Origin: Hyphomicrobiales bacterium
Lineage (GTDB): Bacteria; Pseudomonadota; Alphaproteobacteria; Rhizobiales; Rhizobiaceae
Length of the DNA: 64,000 bases
Reading direction: 5' to 3'
Assembly: GCA_017305935.1 (NCBI GenBank)
Contig: JAFKJU010000029.1
Span: forward strand, 21,579-85,578
Below are positions 56,062-64,000 of the stretch, in pieces. The position numbers and the translations under genes are program-made. The notes under the pieces are model-generated. The model made no database searches. It was not told where the DNA came from and saw only the letters and a program-made list of their open reading frames with translations. Positions within the stretch are counted from its first letter, which is position 1. Every line of letters begins with the position of its first letter.

Positions 56062-56660
56062 TCGAACTGTTCCAGCGCTCCATTTTCGAAGAAAACCTCG
56101 CGCTGTCCTTCTTCCTCGGCATGTGCACCTTCCTCGCCGTCTCCAAGCGCGTGGAAACAGCCTTCGGCGTGGGTGTTGCGATGATCGTCGTGCAATCGCT
56201 CAGCGTGCCGGTGAACTACCTGCTGCACGCCTATATCCTGAGTGCCGGGGCGCTCGCGTGGATGGGGCTGCCGGATGTCGATCTCGGTTTCATGCGGCTG
56301 ATCACCTTCATCGGCATCGTCGCGGCGATGGTGCAGATCATCGAGATGCTGCTCGATCGTTACGTGCCCGCCCTCTACGGCGCGCTTGGCATCTACCTGC
56401 CGCTGCTCGCCATCAACTGCGCCATTATCGGCGGCAGTCTGTTCATGGTCGAGCGGCAATATGATCTCACTGAAAGCACGGTCTATGGGATCGGCACCGG
56501 GATCGGCTGGGCGCTGGCCATCGTCGCGCTCGCGGCGATCCGCGAGAGGCTGCGCTATGCCAATGTCCCCGAAGGATTGCAGGGCCTCGGCATTGCTTTC
56601 ATCGTCACCGGTCTCCTGTCCATGGCGTTCTCCGCCTTTGTGGGAGTGCGCGTGCTATGA
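56058..56660 (+). CDS. nqrE: Nqr subunit E
   Basis: A 200-residue integral membrane subunit homologous to NqrD/RnfA. It contains [20 protein letters not shown] with the first conserved Cys and [20 protein letters not shown] with the second, which together with NqrD cysteines hold the intramembrane iron centre. Length normal (Vibrio NqrE about 198). Confidence 0.95.
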   Translation: MIELFQRSIFEENLALSFFLGMCTFLAVSKRVETAFGVGVAMIVVQSLSVPVNYLLHAYILSAGALAWMGLPDVDLGFMRLITFIGIVAAMVQIIEMLLDRYVPALYGALGIYLPLLAINCAIIGGSLFMVERQYDLTESTVYGIGTGIGWALAIVALAAIRERLRYANVPEGLQGLGIAFIVTGLLSMAFSAFVGVRVL

Positions 56661-57877
56661 CGGAGATCCTGCTCGGCATCGGCTTCATTTCCTTGCTGCT
56701 CGTCGCGCTGGCAGCCGTTGTCCATAAGGTTCGGGAGTATCTGCTGCCGTCGCGACCCGTGGCGGTCACCGTTAACGGCGGGCGTGAGATTGGCGCTCTG
56801 GCGAATTTCAAGCTTCTCGATATTTTGAATTCCAACGGCATCGCCGTGCCCTCGGGCTGCGCCGGCGCGGGAACGTGCGGCCTGTGCCGCGTCAGCGGCG
56901 TCACGGGTACGGGAGAGCCGTTGCCGACGGAACGCGCCCGGCTTTCTCCTGCCGACGTTCGGGCTGGAATGCGGCTCGCCTGCCAGATCGTGGTGCGAAA
57001 CGACCTCGCCGTCACCGTCCCGGACGAGGTGCTCGGCATCACCACGATGAACTGCCGCGTGGCATCGTCGCGCAGTGTCACGCCTTTGATCAAGGAAATC
57101 GTGCTCGCCTTGCCGGAGGGCGCGGAATTCGACTTTCGTGCGGGCAATTTCGTGCAGGTCACCGCACCGGCCTATCGTCTCGACTTCTCCGGCATCGCGC
57201 TTGAACCGCAGCATGCCGCCGAATGGAAAAAACTCGGAATTGACAAGCTCTCGTCGCAAAGCCCTCAGCCCGTCTCTCGCGCCTATTCGGTTGCCAGCCG
57301 ACCCAAGGATGTCGGCATGATCGTGCTCAACATCCGTCTGGCCACGCCACCGCCAGCCAAACCGCATGCACCTCCCGGCATCGTCTCGTCATGGCTGTTC
57401 GGTCTGCGCGAGGGCGACCCGATCGAAGTGGCGGGCCCGTATGGTCACTTCGGGGCGCAGGATACCGGGCGCGAGATGGTGTTTATCGGCGGCGGCGTCG
57501 GCATGGCGCCCTTGCGCGCCATCATAACGGACATGCTCGAGCGTCAGGGAAGCCGCCGCAAGATCAGCTTCTGGTACGGCGCGCGAAGCCGTGGCGAACT
57601 GTTCTACGCCGACGAATTCGACGAGCTTGCCCGGCGTCATGAGAACTTCCGCTGGGTGCCAGCCCTCTCCGAACCAGCCAGAAACGACCCCTGGGACGGT
57701 GAGTTAGGCTTTGTCCATGATGTCGTCTTCCGCGCCTATCTGAAGGATCACCCGGCGCCGGAGGACTGCGAATATTATCTGTGCGGCCCTCCGCTCATGA
57801 TCGAGGCCATCTACGCGATGCTCGATGAATGCGGTGTGGAGAGCGAGAGCATCTTCAATGACGATTTCGGGATCTAG
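56657..57877 (+). CDS. nqrF: Nqr subunit F, NADH-oxidising flavoprotein
   Basis: A 406-residue entry subunit: N-terminal membrane helix (3-22), a [2Fe-2S] ferredoxin domain with the C-x5-C-x2-C cluster in [12 protein letters not shown] and the fourth Cys in MRLACQIV, then an FAD/NADH reductase domain. FAD motif [14 protein letters not shown] motifs [12 protein letters not shown] and [14 protein letters not shown]-terminal IFNDDFGI is typical. All cofactor residues appear intact. Confidence 0.96.
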   Translation: MTEILLGIGFISLLLVALAAVVHKVREYLLPSRPVAVTVNGGREIGALANFKLLDILNSNGIAVPSGCAGAGTCGLCRVSGVTGTGEPLPTERARLSPADVRAGMRLACQIVVRNDLAVTVPDEVLGITTMNCRVASSRSVTPLIKEIVLALPEGAEFDFRAGNFVQVTAPAYRLDFSGIALEPQHAAEWKKLGIDKLSSQSPQPVSRAYSVASRPKDVGMIVLNIRLATPPPAKPHAPPGIVSSWLFGLREGDPIEVAGPYGHFGAQDTGREMVFIGGGVGMAPLRAIITDMLERQGSRRKISFWYGARSRGELFYADEFDELARRHENFRWVPALSEPARNDPWDGELGFVHDVVFRAYLKDHPAPEDCEYYLCGPPLMIEAIYAMLDECGVESESIFNDDFGI

Positions 57878-57881
57878 GAGC

Positions 57882-58856
57882 ATGACGACAAGGCGCGAGA
57901 TCGTATTTGGACTGGGAGCCCTGGCCGGACTGATGTCCTTGCCGTCTTTGGCCCGAGCCGGTGCCGATGATCTCACGCGCATCTCCGGGCGCGCTTTCGG
58001 CACACGATGGCAGGTCACCGTTCCGGCCGATGCCGATGCCCGCAAGATTGGCGCGGATCTCCGGCACTTACTGGCCGGGATCGATCATTCGATGAGCCCG
58101 TTTCGTGCGGGTTCGGAGCTTTCGCGCTTCAACAGCCGTTCGGAAATCACACCGTTCGCAGCCTCCGAGCCGCTTCGGACGGTTGCTAGCAAGGCACTCG
58201 AGATTGCGCGATTGACCGGCGGCGCGTTCGATCCGGCCGTCGGGCCCGCTGTCCATCGTTACGGTTTCGGGCCGATCGCTGCCGGGCGGTCCGGTCGCTA
58301 CACCGCTTTTGCCGTCAGTGCCGAAGGCCTCTCCAAAGCAGAGCCGGAACTTTCGCTCGATCTGTGCGGCATAGCCAAGGGCTACGCCGTCGACCGGCTT
58401 GCAGGACACCTGAGAGATCAAGGGCTGCCGAGTTTCCTGATCGAGGTGGGTGGCGAAGTCTATGGTTTCGGTGCGCGCCCTGACGGCCGTCCATGGCGCG
58501 TCGGCATTGCGGACCCGCTTCGCACCGGTGTCCACACGACGCTTCCCCTGACAGGCGTGGCGATGGCGACCTCGGGCGATGCGATCAATGCCTATGAGAT
58601 CGCGGGCCGCCGCTACAGTCATACGATCGATCCCGCAACCGGAGAGCCGGTTCGCAACAGCGTCGCCTCGGTTTCCGTTCTGGCCCCGACAGCGCTGGAG
58701 GCCGACGCGTTTGCGACCGCCCTTCTGGTAATGGGTCCTGAAGGCGGCCTTGCATTCGCCTCCGCCAACCGTCTGCCCGCGCTTTATCTGCTTCGCGAGG
58801 CGGGAGGTCTTAAGGCCAGAGCCAACAGGTTGTTCATCGACCAGGGGAGGGCATAA
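57882..58856 (+). CDS. apbE: FAD:protein FMN transferase ApbE
   Basis: A 324-residue flavin transferase that attaches FMN to Nqr subunits B/C. N-terminal export signal with twin arginines (TTRREIVFGLGALAG). Motifs GTRWQVTV, FRAGSELSRFN, TGGAFDPAVGP, LCGIAKGYAVDRLAGHL, IEVGGEVYGFG and YSHTIDPATGEPVRN are all present. Start 57882 lies 4 bases after nqrF. Its presence argues that at least NqrC is flavinylated here. Confidence 0.93.
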   Translation: MTTRREIVFGLGALAGLMSLPSLARAGADDLTRISGRAFGTRWQVTVPADADARKIGADLRHLLAGIDHSMSPFRAGSELSRFNSRSEITPFAASEPLRTVASKALEIARLTGGAFDPAVGPAVHRYGFGPIAAGRSGRYTAFAVSAEGLSKAEPELSLDLCGIAKGYAVDRLAGHLRDQGLPSFLIEVGGEVYGFGARPDGRPWRVGIADPLRTGVHTTLPLTGVAMATSGDAINAYEIAGRRYSHTIDPATGEPVRNSVASVSVLAPTALEADAFATALLVMGPEGGLAFASANRLPALYLLREAGGLKARANRLFIDQGRA

Positions 58857-58860
58857 AGCC

Positions 58861-59022
58861 ATGCAGACCATTTTCGCCGCTGTTCTTCTGACCGGGCTTG
58901 CCATGCTCGCGCTGGCCGCCGGCCTTTTTGCCGGCCGCGCACCGCTCAAGGGATCGTGCGGCGGCGCGGCCTGCGGCGGCAAATGCCATGCTTGCGAACG
59001 ATCCGAAGGAAGCGGGACATGA
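58861..59022 (+). CDS. nqrM: NqrM, Nqr maturation factor
   Basis: A 53-residue protein: one membrane helix (about 4-24) and a Cys-rich tail with KGSCGGAACGGKCHACE. NqrM delivers iron for the NqrD/E centre. It lies 4 bases after apbE and overlaps the next gene by ATGA. Too short for many gene finders, but diagnostic of a complete Nqr cluster. Confidence 0.88.
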   Translation: MQTIFAAVLLTGLAMLALAAGLFAGRAPLKGSCGGAACGGKCHACERSEGSGT

Positions 59023-59414
59023 AACTCGACACGGTCGCCGATCATATGCGCACGGACCTGATCACGCTAACGCCGGACATGGAGATAGTACGGGCCGTGT
59101 CCGTGCTCATGCAAAACGGCGTGTCGGGTGCATGCGTCATCGACGGCGCCGGCGATCTCGTCGGCGTTCTGTCCAAACGCGATTGCCTGAAGGCCGCACT
59201 CAACGCCTCCTACTACAAACAATGGGGTGGCAGTGTCGCCGACTATATGAGCACCGAACTCGAGACGCTCGATGCGGGTATCGACATCGTCGAAGCGTGT
59301 GAGCGCTTTGTCGCAAGCTCGTACCGGCGGTTCCCCGTCACCCGCCATGGCCGACTTGTCGGCCAGATCAGCCGTACCGACGTCCTCAACGCCCTTTCAC
59401 GGCAGTGGACATAA
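59019..59414 (+). CDS. CBS-pair protein at end of nqr operon
   Basis: A 131-residue stand-alone CBS pair: first repeat MRTDLITLTPDMEIVRAVSV and GVSGACVIDGAGDLVGVLSK, second YMSTELETLDAGIDIVEACE and RRFPVTRHGRLVGQISRTDV. No other domain. The start overlaps the nqrM stop (ATGA), so it is translationally coupled to Nqr assembly and may adjust the complex to adenylate status; that role is speculative. Confidence 0.88.
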   Translation: MKLDTVADHMRTDLITLTPDMEIVRAVSVLMQNGVSGACVIDGAGDLVGVLSKRDCLKAALNASYYKQWGGSVADYMSTELETLDAGIDIVEACERFVASSYRRFPVTRHGRLVGQISRTDVLNALSRQWT

Positions 59415-59445
59415 CAAAGCCCCGGAAAAGAAAAGGACCGATATC

Positions 59446-60108
59446 ATGACACGACAGCTCTCCAGAAGATTGTTTCTCGCAGGAACCAGTGCGGCAGCGT
59501 CCGCAGGTATCGTCGGGACAGCCAATGCGCAGGTGGCCTCCGGCGGCGCTGCAACCGTCTCCGTGCAGGAAGCCCTGAAACAGCGCCGCTCTACCAAGCG
59601 CTTCGGGCGTGGTGACGTTGCGCGCGAAAAGGTGCTCGAAGCACTGTGGGCGGCCAATGGTGTCAACCGCGCGGACGGTGATGGACGCACAGCGCCCGCC
59701 TGGCACGGTGCGAAGAACGTCGATATCTACGTCGCGCTGGAAGATGGCGTCAGTCTCTACGACCCCGTGGCAAACGCTCTCAACAAAGTGGCCGATACAG
59801 ATATTCGCGCGGATGTCAGCCCCACGGCTTTCGTACGCAGGGCGCCCGTGGTGCTGATCTATGTCTCTGATGCCGAGAAACTTGCCGCTGCCGCCGGTGA
59901 CCTGGCCAAGTCTGCGCCCGAAGAACTGGTTATCGCCGCACGCGTCAACTCAGCCATCATGGCCCAGAACGTCTATCTGTTCTGCGCTGCCGAAGGGCTC
60001 GGCACATGCCTCCTCGGTACGGTGGACCGCGAAGCTATTAAAACAGCGCTGAAGTTCCCGGATCATCTTTCGGTGACATATATCCAGCCCTTAGGCGAAA
60101 TCGGCTGA
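59446..60108 (+). CDS. Tat-exported nitroreductase-family protein
   Basis: A 220-residue flavoprotein with an N-terminal twin-arginine signal (LSRRLFLAGTSAAASAG, cleavage near TANAQ) and a nitroreductase domain (VQEALKQRRSTKRFGRGDV, AMNAQNVYLF-like segment IMAQNVYLFCAAEGLGTCLL). Periplasmic location is unusual for this family but known as a subset. Possibly reduces quinones or nitro compounds outside the cytoplasm. AAAGGA precedes the start. Confidence 0.88.
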   Translation: MTRQLSRRLFLAGTSAAASAGIVGTANAQVASGGAATVSVQEALKQRRSTKRFGRGDVAREKVLEALWAANGVNRADGDGRTAPAWHGAKNVDIYVALEDGVSLYDPVANALNKVADTDIRADVSPTAFVRRAPVVLIYVSDAEKLAAAAGDLAKSAPEELVIAARVNSAIMAQNVYLFCAAEGLGTCLLGTVDREAIKTALKFPDHLSVTYIQPLGEIG

Positions 60109-60178
60109 TCCGGAGCGTGGTCATAGAGCGGCATGCAGGCCTTGCCGCATATCCGGTGCTTCTGCAGAGACACAAGCC

Positions 60179-61147
60179 TTGACGGCCGCAATTCTCTGGT
60201 GCGCGCTTGGCCTCCTCGCTTTGGTCGGCGGAGCGGATATACTGGTGCGCAGCGGGTCGACGCTCGCGCGCCGGCTGAGCATATCCCCGCTCGTCATCGG
60301 GCTCACATTTGTTGCGATCGGGACAAGCACACCTGAGCTGGCGGTGGGCATCAATGCCGCGTTGACGGGAGAAGGAGGGTTGGTCGTCGGGAACATCGCC
60401 GGCACCAACACCTTCGGTCTGCTGTTCATCCTTGGACTATGTGCTATCGCTCGGCCCGTTGTTTTGGAACCGGTCTCCGTTGGGCTTGAACTCCCTGCAA
60501 TGATAGCCGCCGCACTGGCGTTCTGGGTGTTTGCAGCTGATGGTTATCTGTCGAGAGCCGAGGGCCTTGTGTTCCTGCTTGGTGGTATCGGCTATATCGT
60601 CCTGGTCGTTCGAAGCGCGCGCTTAAGAAGTTCGCCACCCGACAAAGAGTTGCCAGTCCTGCCACGCCCGATGCGCGACGCTCCGCGGAGCGGATGGTTG
60701 AACGTCGCCGTCATGATTGGTGGTATTGCGGTCATCACAATAGGCGCGGATTGGCTCGTATGGGGATCCTCCGATCTTGCTCGCAGGTTGGAGGTCTCCG
60801 AAGCTCTTATCGGACTGACCATAGTTGCAATCGGCACATCGAGCCCTGAACTGATCACGACAATCGTCTCGACCGTACGCAATGAGCGCGAGATCGCGGT
60901 AGGCAATCTTTTGGGCAGCAGTGTCTATAATATTGCAGTCATTCTTGGGCTGACGATGCTGGTTCCGAGCGAAGCGATCACCGTGGAAAGAACGCTCATC
61001 GCCGTCGACATTCCTGTTATGGCTGCGGCAACTGTGCTTTGCGTTCCAGCCTTCCTCACGGGCAGAACTCTGTCGCGGGCCGAAGGGGCAGCATTTGTCG
61101 GTTGCTACATAGCTTACTTCGCCTACCTTATGCTCGCTCGGACTTAA
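60179..61147 (+). CDS. Na+/Ca2+ exchanger family protein (YrbG-like)
   Basis: A 322-residue cation antiporter with two inverted halves, each carrying the alpha-repeat motif: GLTFVAIGTSTPELAVGINA in the first and GLTIVAIGTSSPELITTIVS in the second, plus GNIAGTNTFGL and GNLLGSSVYNIAV. About ten helices. Starts with TTG at 60179, giving an N-terminal helix of normal length. Probably a Na+-dependent Ca2+ exporter, which again uses a sodium gradient. Confidence 0.9.
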   Translation: MTAAILWCALGLLALVGGADILVRSGSTLARRLSISPLVIGLTFVAIGTSTPELAVGINAALTGEGGLVVGNIAGTNTFGLLFILGLCAIARPVVLEPVSVGLELPAMIAAALAFWVFAADGYLSRAEGLVFLLGGIGYIVLVVRSARLRSSPPDKELPVLPRPMRDAPRSGWLNVAVMIGGIAVITIGADWLVWGSSDLARRLEVSEALIGLTIVAIGTSSPELITTIVSTVRNEREIAVGNLLGSSVYNIAVILGLTMLVPSEAITVERTLIAVDIPVMAAATVLCVPAFLTGRTLSRAEGAAFVGCYIAYFAYLMLART

Positions 61148-61260
61148 CTCTGGCGCAGGCAGGGTAATGAAACTGGACGCATCGATTTGCTCCGCGAAGG
61201 TTGTCGCTTCCGTTCGAAAAATTGACGGATACAGCGCGCAATAGGTCACCCACGAGTAGG

Positions 61261-63171
61261 TTATGCAGCTGTTTCGAATAGCAAGTTATGATGGCTGCCC
61301 GTCCCCGCAACCATCTTTACTTGCTCGGGCAGCAAGTAAAGATTAGATCCTGCCCCCGCAACCACTGAAACTTGCAAATTCTCCCACTCGGGGAACCGCT
61401 CAAGCAGTTCCTCGCGGTAAATGTCGAGCATAATCTCTCTCTTCTCCTCGCTGTCGAGTTCACCGGCTTCCAGCCGCTCCACGAAGTCCTCGTGGATCTC
61501 CGAGATGAAGCGGCTCTTCATGTAGTCGAGCACGTCCATCTGCGCGAGGATCGAGGCGATCAGGCCGTGCACCTGCAGGCTTGCCGGCTGATGGCCCGGC
61601 GTCTTGCCGATCACGACTTTCTGGACGAGCTGTCGCACGATTGGCATCAGCATGCGCTTGGCTTCCTCGTTCTTGCCCTTGCGGGCCACCATCATGAACT
61701 GGCGCATGGCCATCTCCGTCTCTTCCGGATTATGCCGGCGGCGCAGTTCCTCGATCTTGGCGATCATGTCCGGGCCGCTTTCCGTGAAACTGGCGATCTC
61801 CATCTCAAGGATTTGTCGTTCTGCCTCCAGCCGGTCGAGCGTATCGTCGAGCGCCGGCAGGCGAGGGCGGCCTTCCGCCGCACGGTCGCTGATCTGCTGG
61901 ATGATGTTTTGCTGCTTGCCCGCGAGTTCCGAGAGCTTGCGCTTCATCTGGTCGCGCTCGGCAAGCGGACGTTTGAGTTTTGCCGTCTCGTAGGCGATGC
62001 TCCGCTCGGATAGCGTGTCGAAGATGCCTTCGGCAAAGAAGGCTGCCGGCAGGCAGTCCAGTACACGGCTCTCCAGTTCCTGGCGAATGATCGTCTTGCT
62101 ATTGCTGCAACATGCGCCGCCAAGTTCGTCGATCGGCAAGCGCTTCTTGCGGTTGGTGCAGCTATAGCGATCCTTGCCGGAAATCGCGTAGGGTCCACCG
62201 CACTCCTCGCATTCGAGGAGATGGCTCAGAAGATATTCCGGCCGGTGCGTGGCATTGAGCCGGTTGCTCTGTCCGAAGTCGAACAGGTCGCCGATCTCCT
62301 TTTGCCGGTCCTTGACGCGGCTCCACAAGTCGTCCGAAACGATGCGCATCTCGGGAACGTCCGTCACGACCCAATCCGAGCTATCGTTCGCGCGTGCAGT
62401 TCGGCGTTCGGTCTGCGGGTTCTTGCGGTACTGGCGCCGGTTCCAGACCATCCGTCCGATATAGCTCTCGTTGTTCAGGATGCCGGTACCACGGCCGACA
62501 TGGCCACGGATCGCGGTATCGCGCCATTTGCGTCCGCGCGGACCGGGGATGCCTTCTCTGTTGAGGAGTTGTGCAATGTCACGCGGTGACATGCCGTCAG
62601 CATAGAGCTGATAGATGCGTCGTACGATCTCTGCCTTCTCAAGGTCGATCTCGCGCAGGCCCTTGATCCGGTCGCCGCTAGCATCACGCTGCTGGGAGAG
62701 TCGGTAACCGTAGGCGAGGCAGGTGGACGCCTTGCCCTTCTTCACCGCCGTCTTCATGCCCTCACGGGTGCGGTAGCGGATCTGCTCGACCAGTTCATGG
62801 CTGAGCGTGGAGCGCATATGCAGCTCCATATGGCTGATCTCCTGACCAGCCTGCACGGTCCAGATCGCCGTGTCGTGGTAGTTGAGTTCCTTGAGGATCT
62901 TCGAGCTATGCTCCACGTCGCGCGACAAGCGATCAGCCGTGACGCAGAGGACCACGTCGATCCGCTCGCGCTTCACATGAGCCAGGACCTGCTGGATGCC
63001 CGGACGCGATGTGAAGGAGGTCCCGCTGATAGCAGAATCCGCATAGGTCTCCACCAGCTTCCAGCCTTTGTTGGCGACGAAGGCCTTGCCGAGTTCGACC
63101 TGTGTCTCGATCGATACCTCGTTCTGGCGGTCGGTGGAGTAGCGGGCATAGAACAGAACGTTCTTGGTCAT
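61261..63171 (-). CDS. Large serine recombinase (site-specific integrase)
   Basis: A 636-residue recombinase. The N-terminal resolvase domain has the catalytic serine in FYARYSTDRQNEVSIETQVE, then RPGIQQVLAHVKRERIDVVL and TADRLSRDVEHSS. The recombinase domain (YADGMSPRDIAQLLNREGIP, ILNNESYIGRMVWNRRQYR) is followed by a zinc ribbon (LLECEECGGPYAISGKDRYS with downstream cysteines) and a coiled coil. It likely integrates and excises this element. The final 30 residues are encoded by a repeat-plus-hairpin stretch, possibly its attachment site. Confidence 0.93.
   Translation of the reverse strand: MTKNVLFYARYSTDRQNEVSIETQVELGKAFVANKGWKLVETYADSAISGTSFTSRPGIQQVLAHVKRERIDVVLCVTADRLSRDVEHSSKILKELNYHDTAIWTVQAGQEISHMELHMRSTLSHELVEQIRYRTREGMKTAVKKGKASTCLAYGYRLSQQRDASGDRIKGLREIDLEKAEIVRRIYQLYADGMSPRDIAQLLNREGIPGPRGRKWRDTAIRGHVGRGTGILNNESYIGRMVWNRRQYRKNPQTERRTARANDSSDWVVTDVPEMRIVSDDLWSRVKDRQKEIGDLFDFGQSNRLNATHRPEYLLSHLLECEECGGPYAISGKDRYSCTNRKKRLPIDELGGACCSNSKTIIRQELESRVLDCLPAAFFAEGIFDTLSERSIAYETAKLKRPLAERDQMKRKLSELAGKQQNIIQQISDRAAEGRPRLPALDDTLDRLEAERQILEMEIASFTESGPDMIAKIEELRRRHNPEETEMAMRQFMMVARKGKNEEAKRMLMPIVRQLVQKVVIGKTPGHQPASLQVHGLIASILAQMDVLDYMKSRFISEIHEDFVERLEAGELDSEEKREIMLDIYREELLERFPEWENLQVSVVAGAGSNLYLLPEQVKMVAGTGSHHNLLFETAA
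61298..61364. repeat. Direct repeats flanking a perfect hairpin at the recombinase 3' end
   Basis: On the plus strand CCCGTCCCCGCAACCA (61298-61313) and CCTGCCCCCGCAACCA (61349-61364) match at 14 of 16 positions. Between them ATCTTTACTTGCT (61313-61325) and AGCAAGTAAAGAT (61331-61343) form a perfect 13-bp stem with a 5-base loop. Candidate attachment-site or recombinase-binding region, or a terminator. Confidence 0.55.
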
Positions 63172-63250
63172 GGTCTGAATTCCGTCTCAAACAATATCAT
63201 GGGGAACACTGGCCGGGAGCGCCGGCCAGTGTGATGTCTGGGCAAAAAGC

Positions 63251-63856
63251 TTACGGCGTTCCCACAGGGCCCCGCGCCGCCAAACCCTGGCGTAGCTTCA
63301 CGCGCCTCCAGAGTTCATCGCTGACGATTCGCGTCGCATAGGCGCTGTCGTAATTACGACCCGGTACCCAGGACCGGCCGATATAGATCTCGTTATTGAG
63401 AATGCCGGTTCGCCGATTGCGGTCACCGCGGATGGTGGTGTCACGCCACTTGCCGCCACGAGGGCCCGGGATGCCTTCAGCGTTCAGGGCTTCCGCGATC
63501 TTTGCCGGCGACATTCCGTCCGCATACATCCGGAAAATCCGACGGACGACCTTGGCACATTCCTTATCGCCGGCCTTAAACCCGAACACATACGTTCCAT
63601 TGGAATCATAGGCGCCGGTGTAGCGGTAGCCGTAGGGAAGCGGAACAAGATCGTTCACGTCATAGAGGCCATCAGGCATCTCCTCGAAATACTGAAAACC
63701 TGCAAGCGGCTTTCCCGGATCGTTGCAATAATAGCCAATCAGATCCTTGGTCTGGATCCGGATACCGGGATCTGCCGCCCAAAGCTCCATGCCGTTCACT
63801 GTGAGATCATGAAGCAGGCGTGCTGCATCGGGAAGACGCGAGCAGAGACGATCTAG
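63251..63856 (-). pseudogene. Second serine recombinase, remnant of central region
   Basis: The minus-strand frame from the IS boundary encodes LDRLCSRLPDAARLLHDLTV, corresponding to the ALDRLSRD part of a resolvase domain. It continues through KECAKVVRRIFRMYADGMSP, IPGPRGGKWRDTTIRGDRNR and TGILNNEIYIGRSWVPGRNY, then stops at TP (63251) where the intact recombinase continues for 300 more residues. The N-terminus with the catalytic serine is absent, cut exactly at CTAG where the IS begins. Non-functional relic of another element or duplicate integrase. Confidence 0.82.
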
Positions 63857-64000
63857 GGTCAGGACCCATTGATTTGAACTGACGGCTGTGATTCAGATGG
63901 GCGTATAGGAGCCCGACTGATGAGTAATTTGTTTTGGCTGACGGACGAGCAAATGGCTCGTCTTCAGCCCTATTTCCCCAAGAGCCATGGCCGCCAGCGC
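63853..64000 (+). mobile_element. IS5-family insertion sequence, left end (continues past window)
   Basis: CTAG at 63853-63856 fits the 4-base YTAR target duplication of IS5-type elements. It is followed by GGGTCAGGACCC (63857-63868), itself a dyad and a likely terminal repeat. The transposase start is 64 bases inside. The right end is beyond the window, so the duplication cannot be confirmed. Confidence 0.7.
63920..64000 (+). CDS. IS5-family transposase, N-terminal fragment (runs off window)
   Basis: Only 27 codons are visible: MSNLFWLTDEQMARLQPYFP then KSHGRQR, the characteristic start of IS5-group (IS427/IS1031-like) DDE transposases. AGGAG lies 9-10 bases upstream of ATG 63920. In the first of what may be two overlapping frames typical of this group; the catalytic residues are outside the window. 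Confidence 0.85.
   Translation, partial: MSNLFWLTDEQMARLQPYFPKSHGRQR

Noticed and set aside
1..64000. CRISPR arrays, tRNA or rRNA genes
   Set aside because: No regularly spaced identical repeats, no tRNA-like cloverleaf or TTCGAAT arm in a plausible setting, and no rRNA-like sequence noticed on reading.

Overview
The window looks like a mobile element, or a large plasmid region, from a GC-rich alphaproteobacterium, most likely Hyphomicrobiales (rhizobia/Brucella-like). The evidence is the RepA-ParA-TraF-relaxase-TraG-Trb gene order of Tn4371-like integrative conjugative elements, as found in this class, the tight ATGA/TGATG gene overlaps, and the families present. Genus cannot be fixed from sequence alone. 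|| Left part (1-18.7 kb): a replication/partition and conjugation block, all on the + strand. It holds repA (5' end outside the window), parA, a ribbon-helix-helix partner, a DUF2840 gene, a TraF-type peptidase, DUF736, a lytic transglycosylase, a DUF3363/VirD2-type relaxase, the TraG coupling protein, a CopG-like protein and a full mating-pair set trbB-C-D-E-J-(K)-L-F-G-I. The 3' part of repA carries iteron-like repeats next to DnaA-box-like words and AT-rich repeats, a candidate oriV inside the gene. || 18.7-24.2 kb: the DUF2274 gene that normally closes such trb operons breaks off after about 32 codons. It is followed by a translationally coupled three-gene cassette: an unrecognised protein, a phospholipase-D/Tdp1-like protein with two H-x-K...N half-sites, and a RapA/SNF2-type helicase. 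This looks like an uncharacterised DNA-processing or anti-phage system and is the most interesting candidate here. || 24.2-61.1 kb: a cargo island for low-oxygen energy metabolism, membrane transport and stress. It contains arcDABC (arginine deiminase pathway, minus strand, with an FNR-type box upstream), a CBS-BON protein, a zinc alcohol dehydrogenase and a YhiI-RbbA-YhhJ ABC exporter. It continues with a DUF4105 protein, a frameshifted hdeD, TetR regulators, GltS, a DUF2955/HlyD efflux pair, and a PHA synthase - MaoC/Pta - acetate kinase - FabI operon. Next come an alpha/beta hydrolase lipoprotein, an intact hdeD, universal stress and DUF1269 proteins, and a complete nqrABCDEF-apbE-nqrM-CBS operon, followed by a Tat-exported nitroreductase and a Na+/Ca2+ exchanger family protein. 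Together these could supply ATP (carbamoyl phosphate, acetyl phosphate), redox disposal (PHA, alcohol) and sodium motive force under oxygen limitation. The NqrB subunit appears to lack the usual FMN-attachment segment. || Right edge (61.2-64 kb): an intact large serine recombinase whose 3' end contains a perfect 13-bp hairpin flanked by direct repeats, a second serine recombinase remnant cut at a CTAG site, and the left end of an IS5-family insertion sequence running off the window. No rRNA, tRNA or CRISPR array was seen.
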